Shown: positions 37,099 through 47,175 of the stretch, one piece after another | How positions within the stretch are numbered: position 1 is the first letter of the stretch | Layout of the letters: each line of letters starts with the position of its first letter | Assembly: GCA_030272155.1 (NCBI GenBank) | Contig: CP126194.1 | Location: 3,215,501 to 3,279,500 of the forward strand | Reading direction: 5' to 3' | Origin: Tetradesmus obliquus | Lineage: Eukaryota > Chlorophyta > Chlorophyceae > Sphaeropleales > Scenedesmaceae | DNA: 64,000 bases | Notes under the pieces: generated by a model | Told to the model about the DNA's origin: nothing | The model's input: only the letters and a program-made list of their open reading frames with translations | The model's database searches: none | Made by a program: the position numbers and the translations under genes

Positions 37099-37717
37099 GC
37101 GCTGCCTCAGGCCCAGGCAGCAGCCCGAGCCCAGTGAAGAAGTACGGCTGCTCAAAGGGCAGATACAATCGGAATGGCTGCGCAAAGTGTTACAAGGAAG
37201 TAGTCGACGCCGGCACTGACCACCAGCAGCAGCAGCAGCAGCAGGATCCTGGGGCTGCAGGCATGGTGACAGATGCCGGCGTGGACGAGCTTGAAGAGCT
37301 GTATGCAAACGAGGGGCGGCAAAGGGAGCTGGAGTATCAGCAGCACAAGATGGAGGCAGCAGCAGCAGCAGCAGCAGCAGCAGCGGCGGCGGCGGCAGCA
37401 GCTTCAGCTGCAATGCCAGGCGAGCTGGCAGCTGCGCCAGCAGATGCTGCAGGTGCCGTTGCAGCTGAGGAGGCCGCACCGGCAGCAGCAGCAGCAGCAG
37501 CAGCAGATGTGGCTGCCGTGGATGCAGATGCTGCAAGCGCTGCACCTGTTGAGCAGGACACCCCAGCAGCAGCAGCAGCAGCAGCAGCAGATCAGGCGCC
37601 TGAAGAGCAGTTTGCCAGCCCTGCACCTGCGCACACACCATGCGGCGCCGCAGGAAAGCAGCAGCAGCAGCAGCAGATGCCAGCAGACACACCTGCCAGC
37701 AGCAGGCGCTCGACCAG

Positions 37718-37760
<43 letters not shown>

Positions 37761-38806
37761 CAGCAGGTGTTGAGCCTAGCTGCCACCACTCCGGGCAGCG
37801 CACAGGTCAGGCGCAGCAGCAGGCGCGCTGGGCAGGCCACTGACACCACCCCTGCTGCAGGAGATGCAACACTGCAGGCACCCACTCCAGCAGCAGCAGC
37901 AGCAGCAGCAGCAGAGCCTGAGTTTGCGCCGGCAGGCAGCACTCCTGGCCCGTGCAAGCGCCCACGCAGCGCAGCCAGCAGCGCAAAGCAGCAGCAGCAG
38001 CCTAAGAAGGCCAGCAAGCGCCAGCAGCAGCGGCAGCTGCGGCGACAGGTGGCCATTCCTGCCAGTCCGCTGCTGGATCAGGAGCTTGAGAATGTAAATG
38101 CACAGGAGGAGGAGCAGCTGCCAGCAGAAGACTATGAAGACAATGATGATGCAGCTGAGGATGATGCAGCTGCAGATGATGTTGAGGCAGCAGATGGGGA
38201 GCCTGGCCTACTGGAAGCAGCAGCAGCAGCAGCAGCTGGTGAGCCTGGTGAGGAGGCAATGCTGGATGCTGCTGGTGATGAGCCCGACGCTGCGGCTGGC
38301 ACCGCAGCAAGGGCAGATGCTGCTGCTGCTGCTGCTGCTGCTGTTGCTGCTGACCCTGCAGGCAGCTCACTGCTGGTTGCACAGCGGGCAGGTGGTGCTG
38401 CGGTTGGCAACAGCCCTGCAAAGTTTGCGGATGCCTTGGCACACTTTGACGAGGACTTGACCCTCGGAGCACACCCAGCGCTGGTGCCTACAACAAGGCA
38501 GGCAGCGCCACCAGCCGGCACACCTGCAGCAGCGGCAGCAGCAGGTGAGGCTCAAGAGCAGGAGCAGCAGCAGCAGCAGAGCCGTGGAGCTATGCCTGCA
38601 GGCAGCGGGCTGGGCTGTTCAGCTGCGCTGGATGCTGCAGCAGACGGCTGTGACGATGCAGCTGGAGTGGAGGCAGTAGCGCATGCTGACGATACAGCAG
38701 CAGCAGCAGCAGATGCCACACAGGAGCAGCAGCCCAAGGGCAGCAGCAGCAGCGGCAAGAGCAGCAGCAGGGGCAAGAAGCGCAAGGCCAGTCAGCAGGC
38801 TGAGCC

Positions 38807-38849
<43 letters not shown>

Positions 38850-39635
38850 GTGGCTGCCTCAGGCCCAGGCAGCAGCCCGTGCTCGGTGACGTACGGCTGC
38901 TCAAAGTGCAGACAAAATCCGTATGGCTGCGCAAGGTGTAACAAAGGATTCAAAGCCCAGCAGCTGTACATGAGGCAGCAGCAGCAGCAGCAGCAAGATC
39001 AGCAGCAGAAGCAACCAAAGCAGCAGCGGCGGAAGTCCCAGAACAAGGCTCAGGAATTCTTTGATGCTGCTGCTGCTGGCTCACCCCCGGATGCAGCAGC
39101 AGCCGGCAGCAGCGGCCAGCAGCAGGGTGTGGCATCCACACCTGCCAGCAAGCGCAGGCGCAGCACACGCGGCACACCAGCCGAGCAGGAGCCGCAGCCA
39201 CTGCTGCAGCAGCAGCAGTTGACTCCGGCAGAGCAGCAGACACCCCTGCAGGAGCAGCAAAGTCTGGCATCACAACAGACGCCGCTGTCGCCAGGAGCGC
39301 GGTCTCCAGCGCAGCGGGTGGACGCACAGCAGGCTGCAACACCACTAGCCGCCGCTGCAGCAGCAGCAGCAGCCACGCCAGCAGCCACACCACCTGCTGC
39401 TGCTGAAGCAGCAGCTAGTGGTGATGCAGGCGCAGAGGGTGACACAGAACAGGCGCAGCGCAGGCGCAGCAGCAACACCAACAGCTCCGCCCCGCGAGGG
39501 AAAGAGAAGAATTGGCGTGGGGTGGTGCAGCTGGAGTGGGGTATGGGGCACGCCGACGCCTTGCCACTTGATGGCACGAGCAGCGGCAAGGGCAGCAGGC
39601 GGCGCAGCAGCCAGCAGCAAGCCTCACACCCTTGA
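25984..39635 (+). CDS. Giant low-complexity, probably nuclear protein, about 3,154 residues
   Basis: Twelve exons (25984-26302, 26410-26577, 26951-27100, 27887-28114, 28545-29703, 29995-30123, 30362-30563, 30880-31009, 31669-32114, 32367-32680, 33105-33319, 33631-39635) join in phase to a TGA. Residues 1-290 look folded (FKHFGASNRRCTFRLIDTD, VALLLRLPKTADQVPAFL, RLLLDGWLASLREQGIRLLL). Exon 5 is Gln/Ala-rich. Residues about 690-1,050 are again folded and helical (FPLHVLTPMFWLLFSMHSVL, EWLAREVLPGLERHGWLGG, LPEWQDFCTMDMLA). The 6-kb last exon encodes Ala/Gln/Asp runs with many basic R-S/T-x-R patches next to Thr-Pro sites, and two Cys motifs (YGCSKGR and YGCSKCR forms). A folded N-terminus, a helical middle and a CDK-site-rich tail are reminiscent of Treslin/Sld3 replication factors, but I cannot establish homology. 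The start ATG at 25984 precedes the first folded segment. Confidence 0.75.
27527..27905 (+). repeat. Tandem copies of the acceptor and 5' edge of giant-gene exon 4
   Basis: GCCGCAG followed by GCTAYG/GCTCTG and a GATGAGGCTGTAGCCACGCC-like edge occurs with acceptors ending at 27679, 27787 and 27886. A more degenerate unit lies near 27530. The period is 108 then 99 bp. The reading frame of exon 4 stays open upstream through both extra copies. Confidence 0.88.
31410..31795 (+). repeat. Two copies of the acceptor and first about 120 bp of giant-gene exon 9
   Basis: The copy at about 31421-31540 matches the start of real exon 9 (31669-31790): ACCACCCGCTGCAGCAG, the GCCGCCAGAT block, GCCCGCCTGGGGGCCCG and the ATGCG(T/G)GTGGAC block. 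The upstream copy has lost bases after GCTGAC, so its frame shifts. It lies inside intron 8. Confidence 0.82.
34330..34400 (+). repeat. Long GCA run encoding poly-Ala in the giant gene
   Basis: One of many trinucleotide runs in the last exon; others are at 33840-33900, 34486-34524, 34970-35020, 35745-35792, 37050-37098, 37363-37400, 37720-37757 and 38808-38847. CAG-sense runs encode Gln or Ala depending on phase, and GCT runs encode Ala. Confidence 0.9.
36400..36960 (+). repeat. Ala-Asp coding minisatellite
   Basis: Imperfect repeats of GCAGACGATGYGGCAGCAGC and GCAGATGATGATGCGGC type units encode alternating Ala runs and Asp-Asp or Asp-Asp-Asp blocks (about residues 2,075-2,260). This makes a strongly acidic block inside the otherwise Ala/Gln/basic tail of the giant protein. 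Units of about 100 bp recur at 36,540 and 36,670. Confidence 0.85.
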
Positions 39636-40954
39636 AGCCACCCGGGTGGGGTTGGCTGCAGGTGGTATAGGAAGTTCGAGTGTACTATAAACGTGAAGTG
39701 CAAGGGTTTTAGCCAGATGAAGATGTACATAGTAAGTTGAGTGGGTACAACGCAAGGGTTGCGGGACTCTGCAGGAGTTCAGAAACGCTTGGAAAGTCCA
39801 AGTGTCAGCGTCGGAATTGGCTGCTGGTTGTGGCTCGTGATGTGACAAGCGTCCTGCACTTGGGCACATTTTCAGGACGTATATCTGGCCTTTGTAACAC
39901 ACATTGTGTTACAATAGCACGGTAGTTTGTATCGGCGGTCTGCTTGCACGTGAGCGGCCTTCGTTTCACGCAGGCGCTTGCTTAGCCTGCCAGCAGTGCT
40001 GCAGAACTCTGGACATTGCTGTTCTGAGGCTGCCAGCTGATAGCGCTTCTTGCTGTGGGTAACAAATCACTTGTTGTGGTTGACACGTCATGCAATTGTG
40101 TCTTACACCTAAAATGATGGCACAGCCGCATGCCACCTCAGCACATCATGGCTGCAGCGCTTGTCTGCTGCATGGCTATGTTGGTGCTCAGCGCCATATG
40201 CCGACAGGTTGCGACACTCGATGATTGGAACGTGCTGCGGTCAGCCATCACGTCTGTGGACATGTTTTTGTTGTGAAAGAATCAAAAAAAGGGCCTGCTG
40301 GGACACAGGGCCTACTGAGTGACATGACAGCGCCTGCATGCGAGCAACACACACAAGATCTCTCAAGCAGGACGAACAAGCAACTAAATTTTGTTTTGAG
40401 CGAGCTGCGTCAAGCATACAAACGGATCAAAGAGGTGTGCTGGCTTGTTGGACACGCAACAACACGAAGTCAACGCCCGCAGCTGAGTATCTCGCCATCA
40501 TATTGTTTGCAATAGATTGACTTTATCGGAGACGACGTTGGGATCAGGCCTCTGGGTTGCTGGCGACAATGCTTGGCCGGAAGTGCCGTGGCTAAGCAGG
40601 AAAACGTGAGAGGAATCAGTAGGAACCGCATCTATTACGTGGTAACATATTGTTTGTACGCTGACTGCTGCTCATGGCTCCAAAAAGACACTGGCACTGC
40701 AAGCAGCAGGGCACTGCCACCAGCACACCACCTGCTACAACTGAACCTAGAAGTGTGCTGGCTGCTGCCCTGTGTCGGAGCAATGTCTCGTCTGGTTCAG
40801 CCGAACGTGGTACATGCAGCATACGCACGATCAGGTGCAAGCTGCTGCATACTGACCTTTTCCCACTCTGCTATGCTTGCAGCAACAGCACTAGGCAGTG
40901 ATCTACACAGCTGCTGATCTCAGCAGCAGCAGCAGCAGCGGCAGCAGCAGCAGC
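39636..40954. other. Intergenic region and UTRs, 1.3 kb
   Basis: This lies between two genes on the plus strand. Besides the hairpin at 39892-39914 and a short CAG run at 40921-40953 just before the next start codon, no gene or repeat is supported. Confidence 0.5.
39892..39914. terminator. Hairpin carrying TGTAA on both strands
   Basis: TTGTAACACA, a CAT loop and TGTGTTACAA form a perfect 10-bp stem. TGTAA, the algal poly(A) signal, is present on each strand. It lies 257 bp after the stop of the giant gene and could mark its 3' end. Confidence 0.5.
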
Positions 40955-42094
40955 ATGGGGCACAGGCATTGGCCGCGGCAGCGGCTTCTAGCAGCAGCAG
41001 TTACATGCGCCTGCTTGCTGGCTGCATCCCTCTTGCAAGGCGCAGCAGCAGGCGAGCTGATCAACACCAGGCCAGGCAACGTTCTGTGCCTGATCTTGAC
41101 AGACTGCGCCAAATACCAAGATTGGCAGACGCTAGCAGCAGCATTTGCATGGCGACACTCGGGGCAGCCAGGGTCAATGGTGCGCGTGGCAAACTGTAAC
41201 GAGAAGGACACCAAGGATTATGACAAGAAGATGCTGGACTATGTCAAAACACACATGGCCCCGCAGGTGCGCAGGGTTATGGCTTCTGTTTTCATGCAAG
41301 CAGTGTACTTGTGAGTTGGCATGAGCATGGCCTTGTCATGACGCAGACACCATTTCTGTAAGTAAGACAAGGTACATGTGAGCAGTAGTTGATTTGTTCT
41401 AATGGTGCTTCTGCGGCAAGCCATGCAGCAAACACTGCTAAATTCAAACAGCAAGTCCCTCCTGCACTACATTTGGAGGGAGGAGCTGCAGGGCTGGTGC
41501 CGTCACCTCTGCTGCACCAAGAAGCCTGTGTGTTGACTGCCTGCGCATGCCTGCCATCATGCATACAAACCATTTCAGTTGCAGTGATAATCAACAACCC
41601 ATTGTGTGCTGCAGATGGCGTGGAACGAGGAGCTCAAGGATTGGTACGCCGCCTACAACAAGCCCGGCGCGGTTGTTGACTACTTCAAGCACAACAGCCC
41701 CAAGGAGGAATGGATAGTCGTGCTGGACAGCGACATGTTGCTGCACAAGCCTTTCAGGCCTGAGGAACTGCCGCTGCAGCGCGGCTGGGCATATGGCGGG
41801 CATTATGACTACTTGGTTGGAACGGACAATGCCCTGGCGATGCGGCACGTGCCGGACATTGTGCCGAGGTGAGCCGAGGCAGACAAAAGAGCGGGAAGCC
41901 AGCAGCTGGGCGTGTTGACGTGCAAGGGAAAGGGTTGGCAGCCGGGTGGCAGCAGCTGCACTGCGGTTGTGCAGGGAAGTTAGCGGTGTCCGGCAGGTCT
42001 GCAGGTGTGCAACGACAGCTGGCGGGACTGGCAGCCGTTGCGGTACCTGATGCAGCTGGACTACAACAGCAACGCGACACTCTCTCACCGCGGC

Positions 42095-42151
<57 letters not shown>

Positions 42152-45100
42152 GCAGGAACGACACGCTGGCTGGGCGTGTGGGGCGGCGTGGTGACCGCGT
42201 GGGTGGCCCCTACTACATGCACCGCGACGACCTCAGCAGGCTGGCCCCCAACTGGTACAACTGGACCAAGATCATGCGCACAGACATGGAGGTGCGGCGC
42301 TGTCACTGATGTCGTGGTTACATGCATGTAGTCATGATTACCATGATGATCTCAGCAGGCTGGCCCCCAATTGGTACAACTGGACCAAGATCATGCGCAC
42401 AGACATGGAGGTGCGGCGCTGTCACGGATGCTGTGGTTACATGCATGTAGTCCTGATTGCCGTGATGATCTCAGCAGGCTGGCCCCACTGCGGTGCAACT
42501 GGACCAAGATCATGCGCACAGACATGGAGGTGCGGCGCTGTCACGGATGTTGTGGTTACATGCATGTAGTTCTGATTGCCGTGATGATCTCAGCAGGCTG
42601 GCCCCACTGCGGTGCAACTGGACCAAGATCATGCGCACAGACATGGAGGTGCGGCGCTGTCACGGATGTTGTGGTTACATGCATGTAGTTCTGATTGCCG
42701 TGATGATCTCAGCAGGCTGGCCCCACTGCGGTGCAACTGGACCAAGATCATGCGCACAGACATGGAGGTGCGGCGCTGTCACGGATGTTGTGGTTACATG
42801 CATGTAGTCCTGACTGCCGTGATGATCTCAGCAGGCTGGCCCCACTGCGGTGCAACTGGACCATGATCATGCGCACAGACATGGAGGTGCGGCGCTGTCA
42901 CGGATGTTGTGGTTACATGCATGTAGTTTTGATTACCGTGATGATCTCAGCAGGCTGGCCCCCAATTGGTACAACTGGACCAAGATCATGCGCACAGACA
43001 TGGAGGTGCGGCGCTGTCACTGATGTCGTCGTTACATGCATGTAGTCCTGATTACCATGATGATCTCAGCAGGCTGGCCCCCAACTGGTACAACTGGACC
43101 AAGATCATGCGCACAGACATGGAGGTGCGGCGCTGTCACGGATGCTGTGGTTACATGCATGTAGTCCTGATTGCCGTGATGATCTCAGCAGGCTGGCCCC
43201 CAACTGGTACAACTGGACCAAGATCATGCGCACAGACATGGAGGTGCGGCGCTGCTGACTTAATGTTGCTGTCACGTCAAGAGTAAATGATAGCCTGAGC
43301 CATGCAAGCAGACACATGTAAAAGGGAGCCAAGGCAGCTGCAGCGCCGTGCGCTGCTGCTTGCCATGCCACACCTGCGGCTGACCATGTGGCTTTCGCTT
43401 GCTGACTCCGGCCCTGCCTCTTGTTCTTGCCTTGCCATGTTCATCCACCACACCGCAGGCCTACAAGGACAGCGGCGACACCGCCTCCAAGAAGGGCGAC
43501 CGCATCTGGATTGCTGAGATGTACGGCTACAGCTTTGGTGCGGCCAAGTCCAACGTGTGGCACATATGGAAGGAGGACTTCATGCTCTACCCCAGCTACA
43601 CACCCAACAGTGAGCAGCGCAGCGCGCTGACAGCTGCGATGTATCCTTGTCTGTACAGAAAGGCTCACAAGTAAAACGCAGCAGCAGATGTTTGGCGCGG
43701 ACATTGCTTGCATCCGTGTGCATATGGCATGATCACACGCGCTTCTGTTTTAAGTGCACCCACAGGATCTCTGCCTATGCTGCACTGAAGCAGTAAGCAG
43801 CCATTCTGGGAAGCACCACGTTGACCAGTGCAGTGCCGGCAACCTCAAGTTCTGCGCCCCTGCTCTGCCGCAGGCATCCCGTATGTGCTGCACTGCGAGC
43901 TCATCTACCACGTGCTGTCTGCTGCTGCTGCTGCTGACGCCATAACTCGCGTGCAATTCATCCCCGCACCTGCCTTGTCCTGTGCAGGCATCTTGTACGT
44001 GCTGCACTATGGGCTCATCTACCACGTGTGGTCTGCTGCTGCTGCTTCATGCCAATGCTGCTGCTGTGACACATATGTACGTCGTCCCCGCATTCTCCTG
44101 TCCTGCATGAAGGCATCCCGTACGTGCTGCATTATGGCCTCATCTACCATGTGGGCGGCTGGACCTTTGACAAGCACTTCTACTTTGACTTTGACTCCCA
44201 CAAGTGCCCGCCCTGGGACCTCAACCAGGACAAGCCCAAGGGGGGCATCTTCCCGCCACCCCCAGGGCCCAAGCAGCTGGAGCGCAAGGTGCGGTGACAC
44301 AGGAGAAACGGGTTTATGCAGCTTTTTGTAATTTGAGAAACTGGACAAGCCCAAGGGGGGCATCTTCCCGCCACCCCCGGGGCCCAAGCAGCTGGAGCGC
44401 AAGGTGCGGTGACACAGGAGAAACGGGTTGATGCAGCTGTTTGTAATTCGAGAAACTGGACAAGCCCAAGGGGGGCATCGCCCCGTCACCACCGGGGCCC
44501 AAGCAGCTGGAGCGCAAGGTGCGGTGACACAAGAGAAGGGGGTCGATGTAGCTGTTTTTACTTTAAAACTTTGGACAAGCCCAAGGGAGGCATCTTCCAG
44601 CCACCACCGGGGCGCAAGCAGCTGGAGAACAAGGTGCGGTTAAAACTGGCGGATGTGTTGGGTTGTGCTTATACCTGTGCATGCGTGTGCGTGCATGTAT
44701 CTCTGTGTGTGGGTAGGGGTAGGGCGAGTTGGAGTGTCTGTGGTGGCGTATGCCCCATGAACACACCATGTAACCCCTCTATCTATCCATTCGAATGTCC
44801 CTATGGTGGGCATTGCTGAGGCGTACCAGGCAGCTGCCTCCCCTGCAGGAAATAAGGATGAGCTGTTTGCACATGCGTAGTTGCTCTGCTGTGCTGCTCA
44901 CGTGGCATGTGCTGCTGCTGCTGCTGCTGCTGCCGCTGCCACTGTGCTGCATGGCCTTGCCCACGTGGCCGCACTGCTGCACTTGCAGGACTACCTGAGC
45001 TGGTACAAGGACATGATTGCGGTGTCTGTCATCACCACGGTCAACGCAGCACTGTGCGACTATCACGTGCGCAACTGCGACCCCTCCCCACAGCTGACAG

Positions 45101-47175
45101 AGGTCTGCAACAAGGTGAGGCGCAGGGCTCTGGCAACAGCCTGCGAACACACATGCAGATGCTGCGCTTGCACTGCTCGAGTTCTGTAGCACAGCACTGC
45201 CAGTGCTGCTGTTGTTAGCTGGCGTGGCCCTCCGGCAGCTGTGCATGAGTACTGGTCAAACGATGCCCAGCAGCTGCATGGCAGCCCTGCACAACGCAAG
45301 GTGCTTGCCTGGCTAGCTGGATGCCTGTCGCCCTACCTGCCTGTGTCATCTCTGAACCTTTCAACCCTGGTCAATGCCTGGTCAAACCCTGGTCAAACCT
45401 TGGTCAAAACCTTGGTCCTGCATTGTCCTGCAGGCCTTCCAGCTGTTCCACGAGGTTGACCAGGAGATCAAGGACCTGGAATGGGTTTACAACTGCACAG
45501 ATCACAACGTGAGTGGTGCAGGGGCAGCCAGCAGACTGGCCGCAGAATTTGTGGTCCTGTTTTGTGCAACAGCGCTATTCATTACGGATGGCGCTGCACA
45601 GGGCATGTGCAGTGTCACACAGCTGCACAGGGCATGTGCAGTGTCACACAGCTGCATGCATGCGGTCCTGCGCTGCAACACTCTTGCAGCCCTGCATGCA
45701 GGCGTCCACAGCGGCCTGTGCACCGTTCCGCGCGGCACGCACACGCAGCTGCACCTCTGCTGCAGCCATCCTGCGCATGCCTTATCGCGCCCGCGGCCAT
45801 ATCTCTTAGCACCTGCCACCGCGCGCCTGTCGCTCCCCTCACACCACATCCATCGCACACACAGAAAGAGTGCCCCGGCTGGGCCGAGCGCGGCGAGTGC
45901 ACCAAGATGCCTGCCTACATGTCCGACCACTGCCGCCTTTCCTGCAAGCAGTGCGTCCCGCCCAAGCCGCGCGTCAAGGGCCCCAATGACAAGCTGCTCA
46001 CTGTGGAGGAGCTCAGCAAGGAGATAGGCAAGACAGCAGCGCCTGCTGGCGCGCCTGCTGTTGCCAGCCCCTCGCCCAACCCCAGGTGTGTGCGCTGCAG
46101 ATACCTCAGCTAGATTTGAGGATTCTTTGTGGTCTGCTTTCTCACAAGAGTGACAGTGCATGGTGGCAACTCACGTACGCTGCACCTACACCTTACCTGC
46201 AACTTGTAATGCAGCATCTGCATGTGTCACGACCCGCTCATCACGTGGTCGGCTTCTGCTTGGCTTTCAATGCTACAGACAATCAAATACGCTGTCTATC
46301 TGCTCTTGTATGGCTGCGCTGCCTTGCTGCAGCCCACCGCCGCCGCCGCCTCCCTCCCCCCCACCCCCATCACCACCTCCTCCTCCACCGCCAGCTCAGC
46401 AAGCAGCAGCAGCAACACAGCAGCAGCAGAAGGACGATGGCGGCGAGGCTGAGATGCGCAAGAAGTACCCCACCTCCATGCTCAGCTTTGCAGCGCTGGT
46501 CAAGCGGTGAGGTGCTGGGACTTGGTAACTGCAACAGCTTTCTTTGCAAGCAGCGTGAGGGGTCGGTTTGCGTGTCTGCTGGCCCAACCAGCTGTCACAT
46601 CATTCAGCAGGCTGTTGCCACCGCAAGCGGCTCTAGTTGTTGCAGAAGATGACAGCCTGCGTGCTGCCATCTCTTGCCTGTTGTCGACCATTCGACTCCC
46701 TTGTGCCACTGCTGCGCCTGCGCACCTTGCCGTGCTCTGCTGCTGCAGCTGCACTGACCTGCAAGGCCTCACTGAGCAGCAAACCCGTGAGTGTGTCAAG
46801 GCAGCAGCCATCAAGCTGGAGTACCCTGGCACCCTGGGCCCCACTGCTGCTGCTGCTGGCGGTGCGGCAGCAGCGACGGGCGCCATCACTGCGGATGCAG
46901 GCACGGCTGGCAGGGAAGTGAAGCTGGAGGGCGCTGCTGCTGCCACAAATGACCTGGCATCGCTGCATGCAAAAGAGATGCAGGCGGGGCATATGTCGGG
47001 GCTTGGCAGGGCTGAGGAGTATCTGGGGCGCAAGATGACCGGGCCTGATGGTGGGCTAGGGTTTGTGGAGCAGATGTGCATCATCTTGTTTGTGGCGGGC
47101 GCGGTGTGGTTTGGGTACACGCGGTTGCAGAAGTTCCGGCTATCCAGGGCCAAGGGGCACAGCCGCAGCGAATGA
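40955..47175 (+). CDS. Peptidyl serine alpha-galactosyltransferase
   Basis: Ten exons (40955-41266, 41615-41868, 42156-42291, 43459-43609, 44113-44288, 44989-45114, 45434-45508, 45865-46085, 46333-46506, 46749-47175) join in phase to 683 residues with a TGA stop. Residues 1-33 are a signal peptide (LLAAAVTCACLLAASLLQGAAA). The catalytic domain has the donor-binding VLDSDML (about 140-146), GGHYDYLVGTDNALA, GGPYYMHRDDL and HYGLIYHVGGWTFDKHF, all typical of the plant/green-algal SERGT (GT96) family. That family adds alpha-galactose to serine of extensin-type Ser-Hyp repeats in the secretory pathway. A ShK domain follows (about 411-441, six Cys: CPGWAERGEC to CRLSCKQC), then a Pro-rich hinge of SPPPP type, and a single C-terminal transmembrane helix (about 648-667) with a basic tail. 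That layout matches known family members. The acceptor of exon 5 is a weak GAAG. Three introns and flanks contain tandem copies of exon edges. Confidence 0.92.
42097..42150 (+). repeat. CTG run before galactosyltransferase exon 3
   Basis: About 18 CTG units occupy the position of a polypyrimidine tract and end 4 nt before the CGCAG acceptor at 42155. Confidence 0.9.
42231..43252 (+). repeat. Nine-copy minisatellite of the 3' edge of galactosyltransferase exon 3
   Basis: The 119-120-bp unit starts CTCAGCAGGCTGGCCCC at 42231, 42351, 42470, 42589, 42708, 42827, 42946, 43065 and 43184. Copy 1 is the real exon end (LSRLAPNWYNWTKIMRTDME) with donor GAG|GTGCGG. Every later copy keeps the donor-like GAGGTGCGGCGCTG and a TGCATGTAGT segment. 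Copies 3-6 share CCACTGCGGTGCAAC where copies 1-2 and 7-9 have CCAAYTGGTACAAC, so copies 3-6 spread more recently. The array fills most of intron 3. Confidence 0.95.
43868..44160 (+). repeat. Three copies of the 5' edge of galactosyltransferase exon 5
   Basis: GGCATCYYGTAYGTGCTGCA with CTCATCTACCAYGTG occurs with acceptors ending at 43873 (GCCGCAG), 43987 (GTGCAG) and 44112 (GAAG). Only the third copy continues into GGWTFDKHF. The two upstream copies have stronger acceptors than the used one. Confidence 0.88.
44222..44645 (+). repeat. Four copies of the 3' edge of galactosyltransferase exon 5
   Basis: GACAAGCCCAAGGGRGGCAT to AAGGTGCGG recurs at about 44228, 44343, 44458 and 44573 (period about 115 bp). 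The first is the real exon end (PKGGIFPPPPGPKQLERK, donor at 44289). The other three lie in intron 5 and keep the AAG|GTGCGG donor. Confidence 0.92.

Noticed and set aside
42003..42095. Extra galactosyltransferase exon (CNDSWRDWQPLRYLMQ frame)
   Set aside because: Exon 2 (ending phase 2 in CCG AG) joins in frame to the exon at 42156 to give PRNDTLAG, as expected for the family. The extra segment is not needed and has no phase-compatible donor.
42231..43252. CRISPR-like array
   Set aside because: The units are contiguous 119-120-bp copies of an exon end with no spacers, in a eukaryotic intron.
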